45,211 nucleotides of DNA from JBFGCM01 sp041581135 (GCA_041581135.1 JBFGCM010000019.1:1-45211), one strand, 5' to 3'; counted from the first letter of the stretch, positions 25,095-32,955 are shown. Notes: generated by a model not told the origin, from the sequence alone. Numbers and translations are program-made.

Positions 25095-26218
25095 CCACCT
25101 CCGCCACCCGCCCAACGACGATCGAAGCCGGCAGCACTCCGGAGCCGACGGTGGCCCGGCTGTCGCGGACCCTGGGGTCGCTGTCCGCCCGCACGGTGCT
25201 CTTGTTCCTGATCATCTTGTGGACCATCCCTTCGCTGGGCCTGTTCATCACCTCGTTCCGTACCGAACAGGACATCCGTTTCACCGGGTGGTGGACCTTC
25301 TTCGCCGACATCTCCCCGCTGTTCTATGTCGGGATCGTCATCGCCCTTGCCGGTGTTGCGCTCTTGTGGCTGTCCAACCGCCCGGCCGGGGACGGCATCC
25401 CGTCGCTCGTGCCCGTTTCCGTCGTCGCGATCGGAGCGTTGCTGGCACTGTTGGTGGCGATCTTCAGCGAGAGCACGACGTTCGAGAACTACTCGCGAGT
25501 GCTGAGCGCATCTGGAGCCGATGCACCGAACATGTGGGCCCACGCCCTCAACTCGCTCGCCATCGTGTTGCCGGCGACCGTCATCCCCATCTCCATCGCC
25601 GCCTTCGCCGCCTACGCCTTCGCATGGATGGAGTGGAAGGGCCGTGATTGGGTGTTCGTCGCCGTGGTCTCACTCATGGCCGTACCCCTCCAGATGGGTC
25701 TCATTCCTTTGCTGGCCCTGTACTCCAACGGGGCTCACCTCAACATCTTCGGGTTCGAGGCGACCCTGTTCCCCGACCTCAGCCTGAACGGCAAGGCGCT
25801 GTCGGTGTGGCTGACGCACACCGGCTTCGGCCTGCCGCTCGCCATCTTCCTGCTGCGCAACTACATGGCCACGCTGCCCGGCGACATCATCGAGTCAGCG
25901 AGGATCGACGGAGCCGACCACTTCAAGATCTTCTTCCGTCTCATCGTGCCGCTCTCGATTCCGGCACTGGCGGCATTCGGGATCTTCCAGTTCCTCTGGA
26001 CGTGGAACGACTACCTGATCGCCCTGACCTTCGTCGGCGGCGCCGAGAACGTCGCGCCGATGACGGTCAGATTGGCCAACCTGGTGGGCAGCCGAGGCCA
26101 GGACTGGGAGGTCTTGACCGCCGGCGCATTCGTGACCTCGCTGTTGCCACTGATCATCTTCTTCTCACTCCAGCGGTACTTCGTGCGCGGCCTCCTGGCA
26201 GGCTCCACGAAGGGCTGA
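25091..26218 (+). CDS. Sugar ABC transporter permease, MalG/AglG type, with inserted helical hairpin
   Basis: The 375-aa permease has the MalG-type EAA loop ESARIDGADHFKIFFRLIVPL (residues about 274-294) and the C-terminal QRYFVRGLLAGSTKG signature. Residues about 73-125 hold two extra hydrophobic segments between the FTGWWTFF region and TFENYSRVL, which are adjacent in ordinary family members. Ordinary MalG/AglG proteins are about 280-310 aa. Translation is coupled to the upstream permease by a 4-nt overlap. The two form the membrane channel for the sugar captured by the lipoprotein; an ATPase such as MsmX/SmoE must come from elsewhere in the genome. Confidence 0.88.
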   Translation: MTTSATRPTTIEAGSTPEPTVARLSRTLGSLSARTVLLFLIILWTIPSLGLFITSFRTEQDIRFTGWWTFFADISPLFYVGIVIALAGVALLWLSNRPAGDGIPSLVPVSVVAIGALLALLVAIFSESTTFENYSRVLSASGADAPNMWAHALNSLAIVLPATVIPISIAAFAAYAFAWMEWKGRDWVFVAVVSLMAVPLQMGLIPLLALYSNGAHLNIFGFEATLFPDLSLNGKALSVWLTHTGFGLPLAIFLLRNYMATLPGDIIESARIDGADHFKIFFRLIVPLSIPALAAFGIFQFLWTWNDYLIALTFVGGAENVAPMTVRLANLVGSRGQDWEVLTAGAFVTSLLPLIIFFSLQRYFVRGLLAGSTKG

Positions 26219-26268
26219 AGAAGAAGCCGGAAGCTGGAAGTCAGTGAGCCGGAAGCCAGAACCAGTGA

Positions 26269-26465
26269 GCCGAGGTCCTCGTCCGATCTGGCTTATGGCA
26301 TCCCGTGGCGAGCTTGCGAGTTCCCGAGAGAATCCGAGGTCCTCGTCTGGATCTGGCATCTGGCGTCCCGTGGCGAGCTTGCGAGTTCCCGACAGAATCC
26401 GAGGTCCTCGTCTGGTCCGGTATCTGGCTTCTCGGAGCGAGTCTTCGAGCGATCTGGCATCTGCT
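26269..26465. repeat. Tandem 65-bp direct repeats, dispersed intergenic repeat family
   Basis: Two 50-bp units (26301-26350 and 26366-26415) differ at a single position and are offset by 65 bp. Partial units precede and follow them. The units contain CGAGGTCCTCGTCTGG followed by ATCTGGCATCTGG-like text and a GCGAGCTTGCGAG core. The stretch 26219-26488 between the permease and the tRNA holds only this. A related copy lies on the opposite strand at 38895-38949. Confidence 0.8.
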
Positions 26466-26473
26466 TCAAGCGC

Positions 26474-26479
26474 TACCAT
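26474..26479 (+). promoter_or_regulatory. Putative -10 box of tRNA-Thr
   Basis: TACCAT lies 9 nt before the tRNA 5' end, the expected distance for transcription starting a few bases upstream. No clear -35 is visible; it would fall inside the repeat. Confidence 0.35.
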
Positions 26480-26488
26480 GCCTCCGCC

Positions 26489-26563
26489 GCCGGAGTAGCT
26501 CAGGGGTAGAGCGACGCACTCGTAATGCGTAGGTCACGGGTTCAAATCCCGTCTCCGGCTCCA
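26489..26563 (+). tRNA. tRNA-Thr (CGT anticodon)
   Basis: The cloverleaf is complete. The acceptor stem GCCGGAG pairs with CTCCGGC, and the D stem is GCTC/GAGC. The anticodon stem ACGCA/TGCGT encloses loop CTCGTAA with anticodon CGT, which reads ACG (Thr). The T arm is ACGGG-TTCAAAT-CCCGT, followed by discriminator T and an encoded CCA at 26561-26563. Confidence 0.95.
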
Positions 26564-26602
26564 CCCTCATTCGTCAGCCGCCTCGGTCACGAGTGCGCCG
26601 GC

Positions 26603-26632
26603 TGGACAGCGCCACGTCCCGGTCCCGATAGT
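26603..26632 (+). promoter_or_regulatory. Putative promoter of the SigR-like gene
   Basis: TGGACA (26603-26608), 18-nt spacer, GATAGT (26627-26632). The start would fall within about 6 nt of the ATG at 26645, and no SD is visible, so the mRNA may be leaderless. No SigR-type GGGAAT/GTT autoregulatory promoter was seen. Confidence 0.35.
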
Positions 26633-26644
26633 CTGTCCCCCTGA

Positions 26645-27205
26645 ATGGCCGACCAAGCCGACTTCGAACGAGACGCGATGCAGTACGCGCCGCAGCTGTA
26701 CTCAGCTGCGCTGCGGATGACGCGCAACCCGGCGGACGCCGAGGACGTCGTCCAAGAGACGTTTCTCAAGGCCTACCGGAGCTATCACACGTTCGAGGAG
26801 GGCACGAACCTCAAGGCGTGGCTCTACCGCATCCTCACCAACACGTACATCAACCGGTACCGCAAGGCCCAGCGGCGCCCGTCCGAAGTCGAATTGGGCG
26901 AGCTCCAGGACCTCTATCTGTTTCGGAGGCTGGGTGAGACCTCCGGTGGGGCTGCGGTCAGCGCCGAGGAGGAGGTGCTCGACCAGTTCGTCGAGGCCGA
27001 CGTCAAGGAGGCGCTCGAGTCGATTCCGGAGCACTTCCGACTCCCCGTACTGCTCGCCGACGTCGAGGGCTTCTCGTACAAGGAGATCGCCGAGATCGTG
27101 GACATCCCCATCGGCACCGTCATGTCGCGGCTGCATCGGGGAAGAAAAGCGCTCCAGAAGAAGTTGTGGGACTTTGCAAAGCAACGGGGAATCACGGGTT
27201 CATGA
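26645..27205 (+). CDS. sigR: SigR-type ECF RNA polymerase sigma factor
   Basis: This 186-aa sigma-70 family factor has region 2 with LYSAALRMTRNPADAEDVVQ and ETFLKAYRSY. The stretch LKAWLYRILTNTYINRYRK is characteristic of the SigR/SigH group of actinobacteria. Region 4 is at residues about 118-175 (LPVLLADVEGFSYKEIAEI and IPIGTVMSRLHRGRKALQ). SigR directs transcription of thiol-oxidative-stress genes and is held by a zinc anti-sigma factor. The next gene, overlapping by 4 nt (ATGA), encodes exactly such a protein, which supports the assignment. Confidence 0.92.
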   Translation: MADQADFERDAMQYAPQLYSAALRMTRNPADAEDVVQETFLKAYRSYHTFEEGTNLKAWLYRILTNTYINRYRKAQRRPSEVELGELQDLYLFRRLGETSGGAAVSAEEEVLDQFVEADVKEALESIPEHFRLPVLLADVEGFSYKEIAEIVDIPIGTVMSRLHRGRKALQKKLWDFAKQRGITGS

Positions 27206-27444
27206 AGAACAACTGCGACCACGCCCTGGAGTACGTCTACCACTACCTCGACGAGGAGATCACGTGGTATCACCGTGCTCGGGTTCGTTGGCACCTCCGC
27301 CGCTGCAACGACTGCTGCAACGGGTACGAGTTCGAGCGCAGGGTCAAAGCGATGGTGCGGTCGAAGGGTGTGGACGAGCCGCCCCCGGAACTTTTCGAGC
27401 GACTCCGTGCGTTCATACGAGAGCATGGAGTGGACGACCGGTAG
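27202..27444 (+). CDS. rsrA: RsrA-type zinc-binding anti-sigma factor
   Basis: The 80-aa protein has the ZAS signature His-x3-Cys-x2-Cys as HLRRCNDC (residues about 31-38). The upstream cysteine of the redox switch is at residue 5 (NNCDHALEYVYHYLDEEI). These match RsrA, in which oxidation forms a disulfide, releases zinc and frees SigR. The extra adjacent Cys (CNDCC) is a small variation. The cysteines found near the C-terminus of some RsrA proteins are absent. It overlaps sigR by 4 nt. Confidence 0.88.
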   Translation: MKNNCDHALEYVYHYLDEEITWYHRARVRWHLRRCNDCCNGYEFERRVKAMVRSKGVDEPPPELFERLRAFIREHGVDDR

Positions 27445-27477
27445 CGGTAGCCGGGCCGTCCGGGAAGGTGGACATAC

Positions 27478-27672
27478 ATGGCAGAGAACGTACTGAAGGG
27501 GCGCAGGATCGCTCCCCGGGCCAGAGCTCCCAAGGTCACGGCCGAAGATCGGACCTGTGTCACCAAGGACTGCGACACGCGCCTCTCTCGTTACAACAAG
27601 CGAGAGTACTGCTACACCCATGCGCCGGTGCGCTTCCCCCGACTGCGGGGCCGGATCGTTCCCGAGTCCTGA
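27478..27672 (+). CDS. Small zinc-finger-like protein in the sigR-rsrA cluster
   Basis: The 64-aa basic protein contains C-x4-C (CVTKDC), then LSRYNKREYCYTH giving C-x2-H, a plausible four-ligand zinc site. Short actinobacterial proteins with a similar T-x-LS-x-YN core exist but have no defined function. The N-terminus MAENVLKGRRI faintly recalls the start of the RNA-polymerase-binding protein RbpA. It lies 33 nt after rsrA, so it is probably part of the operon. Function is not known. Confidence 0.6.
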   Translation: MAENVLKGRRIAPRARAPKVTAEDRTCVTKDCDTRLSRYNKREYCYTHAPVRFPRLRGRIVPES

Positions 27673-27720
27673 CGCACCGAGGTTTCGCCGTCGCTCGTGC
27701 GGCGGTACAGTTCCGGCGTG

Positions 27721-28038
27721 ATGAACCCAATGCGCCTCACGCGTCTGTTCGCCGCCGTTCTGGTGGCACTCGCCGCCTTCGTTCCCGCCGTTGCAGTCGC
27801 TGCCGACGCCCCGCTGCTGCTTGCCGCCGAGGAGAGCGAGGAATCGGAGGTGGAGAACACCGGCATTCCCTCCGGGGCCGCGGTCGACGCCGAACCGCTG
27901 AGCGAGGATGAGCTGGAGCAGCCGTGGACGACGCGGTTCCTCGTGCCCACCGTGATGGCACTCGCCGTCCTCGGCGTCCTGGCCTCCATCGCTTACTACG
28001 CCATGCGGATTCGAGGCCGATACACGGTCGTCGAGTGA
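27721..28038 (+). CDS. Small membrane protein with signal sequence and C-terminal TM helix
   Basis: The 105-aa product has an N-terminal hydrophobic signal (about residues 7-28, ending near AVAVAADA). An acidic Glu/Ser-rich external stretch of about 40 residues and a C-terminal membrane helix (FLVPTVMALAVLGVLASIAYYAM) follow, with a short basic tail. No family is recognised. The ATG at 27721 is preferred over the upstream in-frame GTG because it keeps the signal peptide compact. Its stop overlaps the next gene by 4 nt (GTGA). Confidence 0.6.
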   Translation: MNPMRLTRLFAAVLVALAAFVPAVAVAADAPLLLAAEESEESEVENTGIPSGAAVDAEPLSEDELEQPWTTRFLVPTVMALAVLGVLASIAYYAMRIRGRYTVVE

Positions 28039-29051
28039 GCGCCTCGCCGGCGCTACGCGTCGCCGGCCGGCTCGCCGGCGACTATCCGTTGGCCGGCACC
28101 TACCACGAAGCCCGCTTCGCCGGCCAAGCTCCCGACCTGGTGGCCCGTGCCTCGGCACTCGTGGAAGCCGAAACCGGCCTGAGTGGCGGTGGTTCGCCTG
28201 ACGTGCGGGTCGTCAGCCGGCTGGAGTGGGCCGAGATCAACGTCGACTCCTTCAGCCACCTCATGGAGTCCGCCACCGCCAAGCTGGAGTCGACGATGGG
28301 GCGGCGGATCGGGCGGCGGATGATGGGGATCGAGCTGGGCGCCGTGCTCGGCCTGCTGAGCCGCCGGGTACTGGGCCAGTACGAGCTGGTGCTTCCGTCG
28401 TCGGACGGCAGCTTCGGGGACACCGTGCTCTTCGTGGGCGCCAACATCCTCTGGATGGAACGGCAGCACGAGTTTCGACCCGACGAGTTTCGCTTCTGGG
28501 TGGCATTACACGAGTGCACCCACCGGCTCCAGTTCGTCGGCATCCCATGGCTGCGCGAGTACTTCCTGTCCTTGGTGGACGAGCTGGTGCAAACGGCCAA
28601 GCCCGAGCGCGGTCGGATGGCGAGGGTGACCGCCGAGCTGAAGGCCGCCGTCGACGCAGGTGAACCCCTCATCGACGAGCGCGGTCTGCTCGGGCTCTTC
28701 GCGTCCCCGGAGCAACGAGAGGTCATCGATCGGGTGCAGGCGCTCATGTCGCTCCTCGAGGGTCACGGCCACGTGGTGATGGATCGCATCGGTGCCCGCC
28801 ACCTGGTCACCCAGGAGCGGATGTCCCAGGTGCTCAAAGCCCGTCGTGCCGACCCTCGTACGGCCCAGTTCTTCCGTCTCGTCGGACTCGAGATGAAGCT
28901 GCGGCAGTACGAGCTGGGCGCCCGCTTCATCGAGGGGGTGGAGCGTCACGCCGGATGGGACGCCCTCGCCGCGGCGTGGGAGAGCCCGGACACCTTGCCC
29001 GTCCTCGACGAGATCACCAATCCCGTGGCATGGCTGAACCGGGTGGCGTAG
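28035..29051 (+). CDS. Zinc-dependent metalloprotease-like protein (F420-biosynthesis-associated family)
   Basis: The 338-aa protein contains a zincin-like HECTH motif (residues 159-163) in WVALHECTHRLQF and a following helix with conserved acidic residues. It resembles the uncharacterised actinobacterial family annotated as coenzyme-F420-biosynthesis-associated or putative hydrolase. In M. tuberculosis a related gene also sits beside tilS and hpt. Proteolytic activity has not been shown for the family, so the function remains open. It starts with the GTG in the GTGA overlap and overlaps tilS by 22 nt. Confidence 0.75.
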   Translation: MSASPALRVAGRLAGDYPLAGTYHEARFAGQAPDLVARASALVEAETGLSGGGSPDVRVVSRLEWAEINVDSFSHLMESATAKLESTMGRRIGRRMMGIELGAVLGLLSRRVLGQYELVLPSSDGSFGDTVLFVGANILWMERQHEFRPDEFRFWVALHECTHRLQFVGIPWLREYFLSLVDELVQTAKPERGRMARVTAELKAAVDAGEPLIDERGLLGLFASPEQREVIDRVQALMSLLEGHGHVVMDRIGARHLVTQERMSQVLKARRADPRTAQFFRLVGLEMKLRQYELGARFIEGVERHAGWDALAAAWESPDTLPVLDEITNPVAWLNRVA

Positions 29052-30325
29052 CCGAAGCGCTTCTCGATCGGTGTCGACTGCCGGAAGGCAGCGTGCTCGT
29101 GGCGCTCAGCGGCGGCGCCGACTCGGCGGTGGCCGCCTGGGTGGCGCAGCGCTTGGCAACCGGTTGGGTGCGGGCCGCCTTCGTGCACCATGGTCTGGCT
29201 TCGTCTGATCTCATGGCAGATGCTGCCGGAGCCGTGGCCACGCACCTGGGGTTGCCGCTGGAAACGGTCGAGGTGTCGGTGGCCGCAGGGGCCTCGCCTG
29301 AGGCGCAGGCTCGCGACGTCCGTTTGGAAGCGCTGGAAACGCTCGGCGAGGGCGACTGGATCGTCACCGGTCACACCGCCGACGATCGCGTCGAGACCAT
29401 GCTCCTCAACCTGTTCCGTGGCGCCGGAGCCACCGGCATCGGCAGCATCAAAGAACGGCGCGATCGGTACGTGCGTCCGCTGTTGGCCTTCAGGCGTCAC
29501 GAGATTCGCCGGGCCGCGACCGATCTGGGCATCCCGTACGTCGATGATCCGGCGAACCTCGATCGCGCCCATGCCCGCAACCGGATTCGGCACGACCTGA
29601 TCCCGCAGCTCGAGGCCGAATGGAATCCCCGTCTTGTCGAGTCCCTGCTGCGCACTGCCGATGCCGTGGCCGCCGACGACGAGTGGCTGGAGGCCATGGC
29701 CGCTCAGCTCCTCTCACCTGAGGCGACGGACCGGATGCCGGCGGCGTTGCTGGCCACCGCCCCCGACGCCATCGCCGCTCGAGTGGTGCGCCGCCTGTTG
29801 CGCACGGATCGGCATCACGCGCCGCCGAGCGCCCGGGACGTCGCCGCAGTCCGTGCCGTGGCAGCCGGCCAGGCGATTCGGCTCCCCTTGGAGCACGACT
29901 GGGAGGTGTCGAGAGAAGGGCCCTTCGTGGTGGTGGCGCCCAAGGGTGAGCGGTCCGTCGGGAGCGACGTGCCGTTGGCCGTGCCTGACGACGTGGAGTT
30001 CGGCGAGTGGCGCATCGACTCCCGCAGGGTGACCGGCCGGCCTCCGGTGCTCATCGGCGGCCGTCGTGCGCTGATCGACGGATCGATCTCGGAGCTGGTC
30101 GTCCGCGGCGCTCGAGAAGGCGATCGCATCGACATGCAACGCGGCCGCAAACGAGTCATGGAGGCCCTGGCCGAGGCCGGTGTGGCCCCGCATCTTCGCC
30201 ACGGTTGGCCAGTGGTCGCAGCGGATGGGAGAATCGTGTGGCTCGCCGGCGTGCGGGTGGCGGCCTGGGCCACTGCGGTCGGCGCCGATCAGATCCTCCT
30301 CTCCAGCCGAAGGGAACGCATGTGA
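29030..30325 (+). CDS. tilS: tRNA(Ile)-lysidine synthase
   Basis: The 431-aa N-type ATP pyrophosphatase has the PP-loop SGGADSAVA (residues about 26-34). The TGHTADDRVETMLLNLFRG segment and RNRIRHDLIP region are typical of TilS. The C-terminal part (from about residue 340) corresponds to the TilS C-terminal domain. It converts C34 of tRNA-Ile(CAU) to lysidine, which lets it read AUA. The ATG at 29030 lies inside the end of the zincin-like gene, and its stop overlaps hpt by 4 nt. Confidence 0.93.
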   Translation: MAEPGGVAEALLDRCRLPEGSVLVALSGGADSAVAAWVAQRLATGWVRAAFVHHGLASSDLMADAAGAVATHLGLPLETVEVSVAAGASPEAQARDVRLEALETLGEGDWIVTGHTADDRVETMLLNLFRGAGATGIGSIKERRDRYVRPLLAFRRHEIRRAATDLGIPYVDDPANLDRAHARNRIRHDLIPQLEAEWNPRLVESLLRTADAVAADDEWLEAMAAQLLSPEATDRMPAALLATAPDAIAARVVRRLLRTDRHHAPPSARDVAAVRAVAAGQAIRLPLEHDWEVSREGPFVVVAPKGERSVGSDVPLAVPDDVEFGEWRIDSRRVTGRPPVLIGGRRALIDGSISELVVRGAREGDRIDMQRGRKRVMEALAEAGVAPHLRHGWPVVAADGRIVWLAGVRVAAWATAVGADQILLSSRRERM

Positions 30326-30846
30326 AGATCGCCAAGGTCCTCGTCACCGAGGAGGAGATCAGGGCCAAGCTCGCTGAGCTGGGCAAGCAGATCACCGAGG
30401 ACTATGCCGGAAAAGACCTGCTGATGGTCGGCATCCTCAAGGGAGCCTTCGTGCTCATGGCCGATCTGGCGCGTGAGGTGGATCTCCCCGTGGAGTTCGA
30501 CTTCATGGCCGTCAGCTCCTACGGCAGCGCCACCAAGACCTCGGGGGTGGTGCGCATCCTCAAAGACCTCGATCAAGAGATCTCGGGCCGCCATGTGCTC
30601 ATCGTGGAGGACATCATCGACTCCGGCCTCACCCTCCACTACCTCATGAAGAACCTCCGAGTGCGTCAACCCGAATCGCTCGAGATCGCCGCGTTCTTGG
30701 TGAAAGAGGGCGTGGAACGTCCCCCGTTGGACGTGCGCTACACCGCATTCACGATTGGTCCGGAGTTCGTGGTGGGCTACGGGCTGGATTACGAAGGCAA
30801 GTACCGCAATCTGCCGTTCGTCGGCCTGTTGGAAGGGATCGAGTAG
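30322..30846 (+). CDS. hpt: Hypoxanthine phosphoribosyltransferase
   Basis: This 174-aa type I PRTase carries the PRPP-binding motif VLIVEDIIDSGLTL (residues about 93-106). It also has ILKGAFVLMADLAREV near the N-terminus and the flexible loop region SSYGSATKTSG. It salvages hypoxanthine or guanine to IMP or GMP. The GTG start lies in a GTGA overlap with tilS; this tilS-hpt-ftsH order is conserved across actinobacteria. Confidence 0.95.
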   Translation: MKIAKVLVTEEEIRAKLAELGKQITEDYAGKDLLMVGILKGAFVLMADLAREVDLPVEFDFMAVSSYGSATKTSGVVRILKDLDQEISGRHVLIVEDIIDSGLTLHYLMKNLRVRQPESLEIAAFLVKEGVERPPLDVRYTAFTIGPEFVVGYGLDYEGKYRNLPFVGLLEGIE

Positions 30847-30894
30847 ACCCCTCAGGCCCGGCTCGTGGTCGGCCGATGATGGAGAGGCCGCCGC

Positions 30895-30925
30895 TTGTGG
30901 CATATAGCCCCGGAGTGCGTACCAT
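30895..30925 (+). promoter_or_regulatory. Putative promoter of ftsH
   Basis: TTGTGG (30895-30900), 19-nt spacer, TACCAT (30920-30925). Transcription would begin near 30932 and immediately enter the hairpin at 30934-30954. Confidence 0.45.
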
Positions 30926-30933
30926 AGAAGGCC

Positions 30934-30954
30934 CGCCGGTCAATCCGACCGGCG
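30934..30954 (+). other. Hairpin at the predicted 5' end of the ftsH transcript
   Basis: A perfect 8-bp GC-rich stem (30934-30941 with 30947-30954) encloses a 5-nt loop. It has no T-run, and it lies downstream of the ftsH -10 box. It is therefore better explained as a 5' leader structure than as an hpt terminator, although the latter is possible. Confidence 0.45.
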
Positions 30955-30988
30955 CCCGTTGGCGACCGCAATGGTCAAAAGGAGAAGA

Positions 30989-32926
30989 GTGAGCCGTACC
31001 ACCAGAACCATCTTGGTGTACACGGGTGTCATCGTGCTCATCTTCATGGCGGTGAGTGTGTTCATCAATGGAGCCGCCGAGCCCGAGGAACTCGGGCTGA
31101 ACGAGTTCATCGCCAAGGTCGAGGCCGGCCAAGTGGACTCGGTCACCATCAGGCAGAAGTCAGACGAGCTGGTGGGTGAGTTCAAGGCCGACACGGCCGT
31201 CCCCGGCTCGGACCTCACGTTCCGGGTGTCGTATCCGAACGAGTTCGAAGGGACGCTCACTCAGCTGCTGCTCGACTCCGGAGTCGACCCCGAGACCGAC
31301 GCCGAGAACCCGTCTGCGCTGGCGTGGTTCTTCGGCACCATCTTCCCGTACCTGCTGCTGTTCGGGATCTTCATCTTCATCCTCATGCAGCTCCAGGGCG
31401 GCGGGAACCGCGTCATGCAGTTCGGCAAGGCCAAGGCGAAGCAGATCACCAAGGACTCACCCAAGGTGACGTTCGCCGACGTGGCCGGGGCCGAGGAGGC
31501 CGTCGAGGAGCTCCACGAGATCAAAGAGTTCCTGGCCAGCCCGCAGAAGTTCCGGGCGCTCGGCGCCAAGATCCCGCGCGGCGTGCTGCTGTTCGGACCC
31601 CCGGGCACGGGCAAGACGCTGTTGGCGCGCGCCGTTGCCGGCGAGGCCGGCGTGCCGTTCTTCTCCATCAGCGGCTCGGACTTCGTCGAGATGTTCGTCG
31701 GGGTGGGTGCCAGCCGGGTCCGAGACCTGTTCGAACAGGCCAAGACCAGCGCCCCCGCCATCGTGTTCATCGACGAGATCGACGCCGTGGGGCGGCACCG
31801 CGGTGCCGGTCTCGGCGGCGGTCACGACGAGCGCGAGCAGACGCTCAACCAGCTCCTCGTGGAGCTCGATGGGTTCGATGTGAAGTCCGGCGTGATCGTC
31901 ATCGCCGCCACCAACCGGCCCGACATCCTCGACCCTGCGCTGCTCCGGCCCGGGCGCTTCGACCGCCAGATCGTCGTCGACCGGCCCGATCTCAAGGGCC
32001 GCACGGCCATCCTCGAGGTGCACGCCAAAGGCAAGCCGCTCGCCGAGGGCATCGACCTGGGCGTGTTGGCCCGCCAGACGCCGGGTTTCACCGGGGCCGA
32101 CCTCGCCAACCTCATCAACGAGGCGGCACTCTTGGCGGCGCGCCGCTCCAAGTCGCTCATCGACCTCACGGAGCTCGAGGAGGCCATCGAGCGAGTCATC
32201 GCCGGCCCGGAGCGCAAGAGCAAGGTCATGTCCGAGGAGGAGCGTCGGATCACCGCGTACCACGAGGGGGGCCACGCATTGGTCGGCTACGCCTTGCCCC
32301 ATGCAGACCCCATCCACAAGGTCACCATCATCCCGCGTGGTCGCGCCGGCGGTTACACACTGGCCCTTCCCCTCGAAGACAAGACTTATCTGCGCCGCAG
32401 TGAGCTCGTCGACCAGCTCGCCATGATGCTCGGTGGCCGTACGGCCGAGGAGATCATCTTCGCCGACCCCACCACTGGGGCGTCGAACGACATCGACAAG
32501 GCCACCAATCTGGCCCGCCGCATGGTGATGGAATACGGGATGAGCGACCGGCTGGGGCCGCTGCGGTACGGCAAGCCGGAAGGCGAGGTGTTCCTCGGGC
32601 GCGATTACACGAGGGGTCAGGACTTCTCCGACGAGGTCGCCTCGGCCATCGACGAAGAGGTGCGCAAGCTCATCACTCAGGCCCACGAGGAGGCCCGCCA
32701 GATCCTCACGGCCCATGCGGACGCACTCGACGCCATCGCGGAGGCGCTCATCGAACGCGAGACGCTCGATGCCGGTGAAGTAGCCGAGGTCTTCGCCGAA
32801 GTACCCAAGTGGGAGCATGTCGAGGCGGGCGCGCTCCGTATCCAGGCCCCCAACGGTCAGCTCCACGAGGGCGAGTTCGCCGCAGCGCAGGCGCCGTCCG
32901 ACGATCCCCAGCCGGCCGGACGCTGA
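30989..32926 (+). CDS. ftsH: ATP-dependent zinc metalloprotease FtsH
   Basis: The 645-aa membrane AAA protease has an N-terminal helix (residues about 7-27), an external domain, and a second helix near residue 110-130. The AAA module has Walker A GPPGTGKT (203-210), the pore motif FVGVG, Walker B VFIDEID and an SRH ending in LRPGRFDR. The zinc site is HEGGH (425-429). It degrades misfolded membrane and regulatory proteins. The GTG at 30989 was chosen because AGGAG lies 4 nt before it; TTG 30959 and ATG 30971 are in frame but would place the SD inside the gene. Confidence 0.95.
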   Translation: MSRTTRTILVYTGVIVLIFMAVSVFINGAAEPEELGLNEFIAKVEAGQVDSVTIRQKSDELVGEFKADTAVPGSDLTFRVSYPNEFEGTLTQLLLDSGVDPETDAENPSALAWFFGTIFPYLLLFGIFIFILMQLQGGGNRVMQFGKAKAKQITKDSPKVTFADVAGAEEAVEELHEIKEFLASPQKFRALGAKIPRGVLLFGPPGTGKTLLARAVAGEAGVPFFSISGSDFVEMFVGVGASRVRDLFEQAKTSAPAIVFIDEIDAVGRHRGAGLGGGHDEREQTLNQLLVELDGFDVKSGVIVIAATNRPDILDPALLRPGRFDRQIVVDRPDLKGRTAILEVHAKGKPLAEGIDLGVLARQTPGFTGADLANLINEAALLAARRSKSLIDLTELEEAIERVIAGPERKSKVMSEEERRITAYHEGGHALVGYALPHADPIHKVTIIPRGRAGGYTLALPLEDKTYLRRSELVDQLAMMLGGRTAEEIIFADPTTGASNDIDKATNLARRMVMEYGMSDRLGPLRYGKPEGEVFLGRDYTRGQDFSDEVASAIDEEVRKLITQAHEEARQILTAHADALDAIAEALIERETLDAGEVAEVFAEVPKWEHVEAGALRIQAPNGQLHEGEFAAAQAPSDDPQPAGR

Positions 32927-32955
32927 GACGCATCCCACAGCACGCGGCCTGGCAC

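Noticed and set aside
23291..26218. A 975-codon open frame running through the first permease into the second
   Set aside because: Its first two thirds are the shifted frame of the permease, rich in Arg/His/Pro with no domain. Only the part after 25091 is coding and belongs to the second permease.
26219..26488. CRISPR array suggested by the regular repeats before the tRNA
   Set aside because: There are only two full units, the spacers are not unique but part of the repeat, and no cas genes are present.
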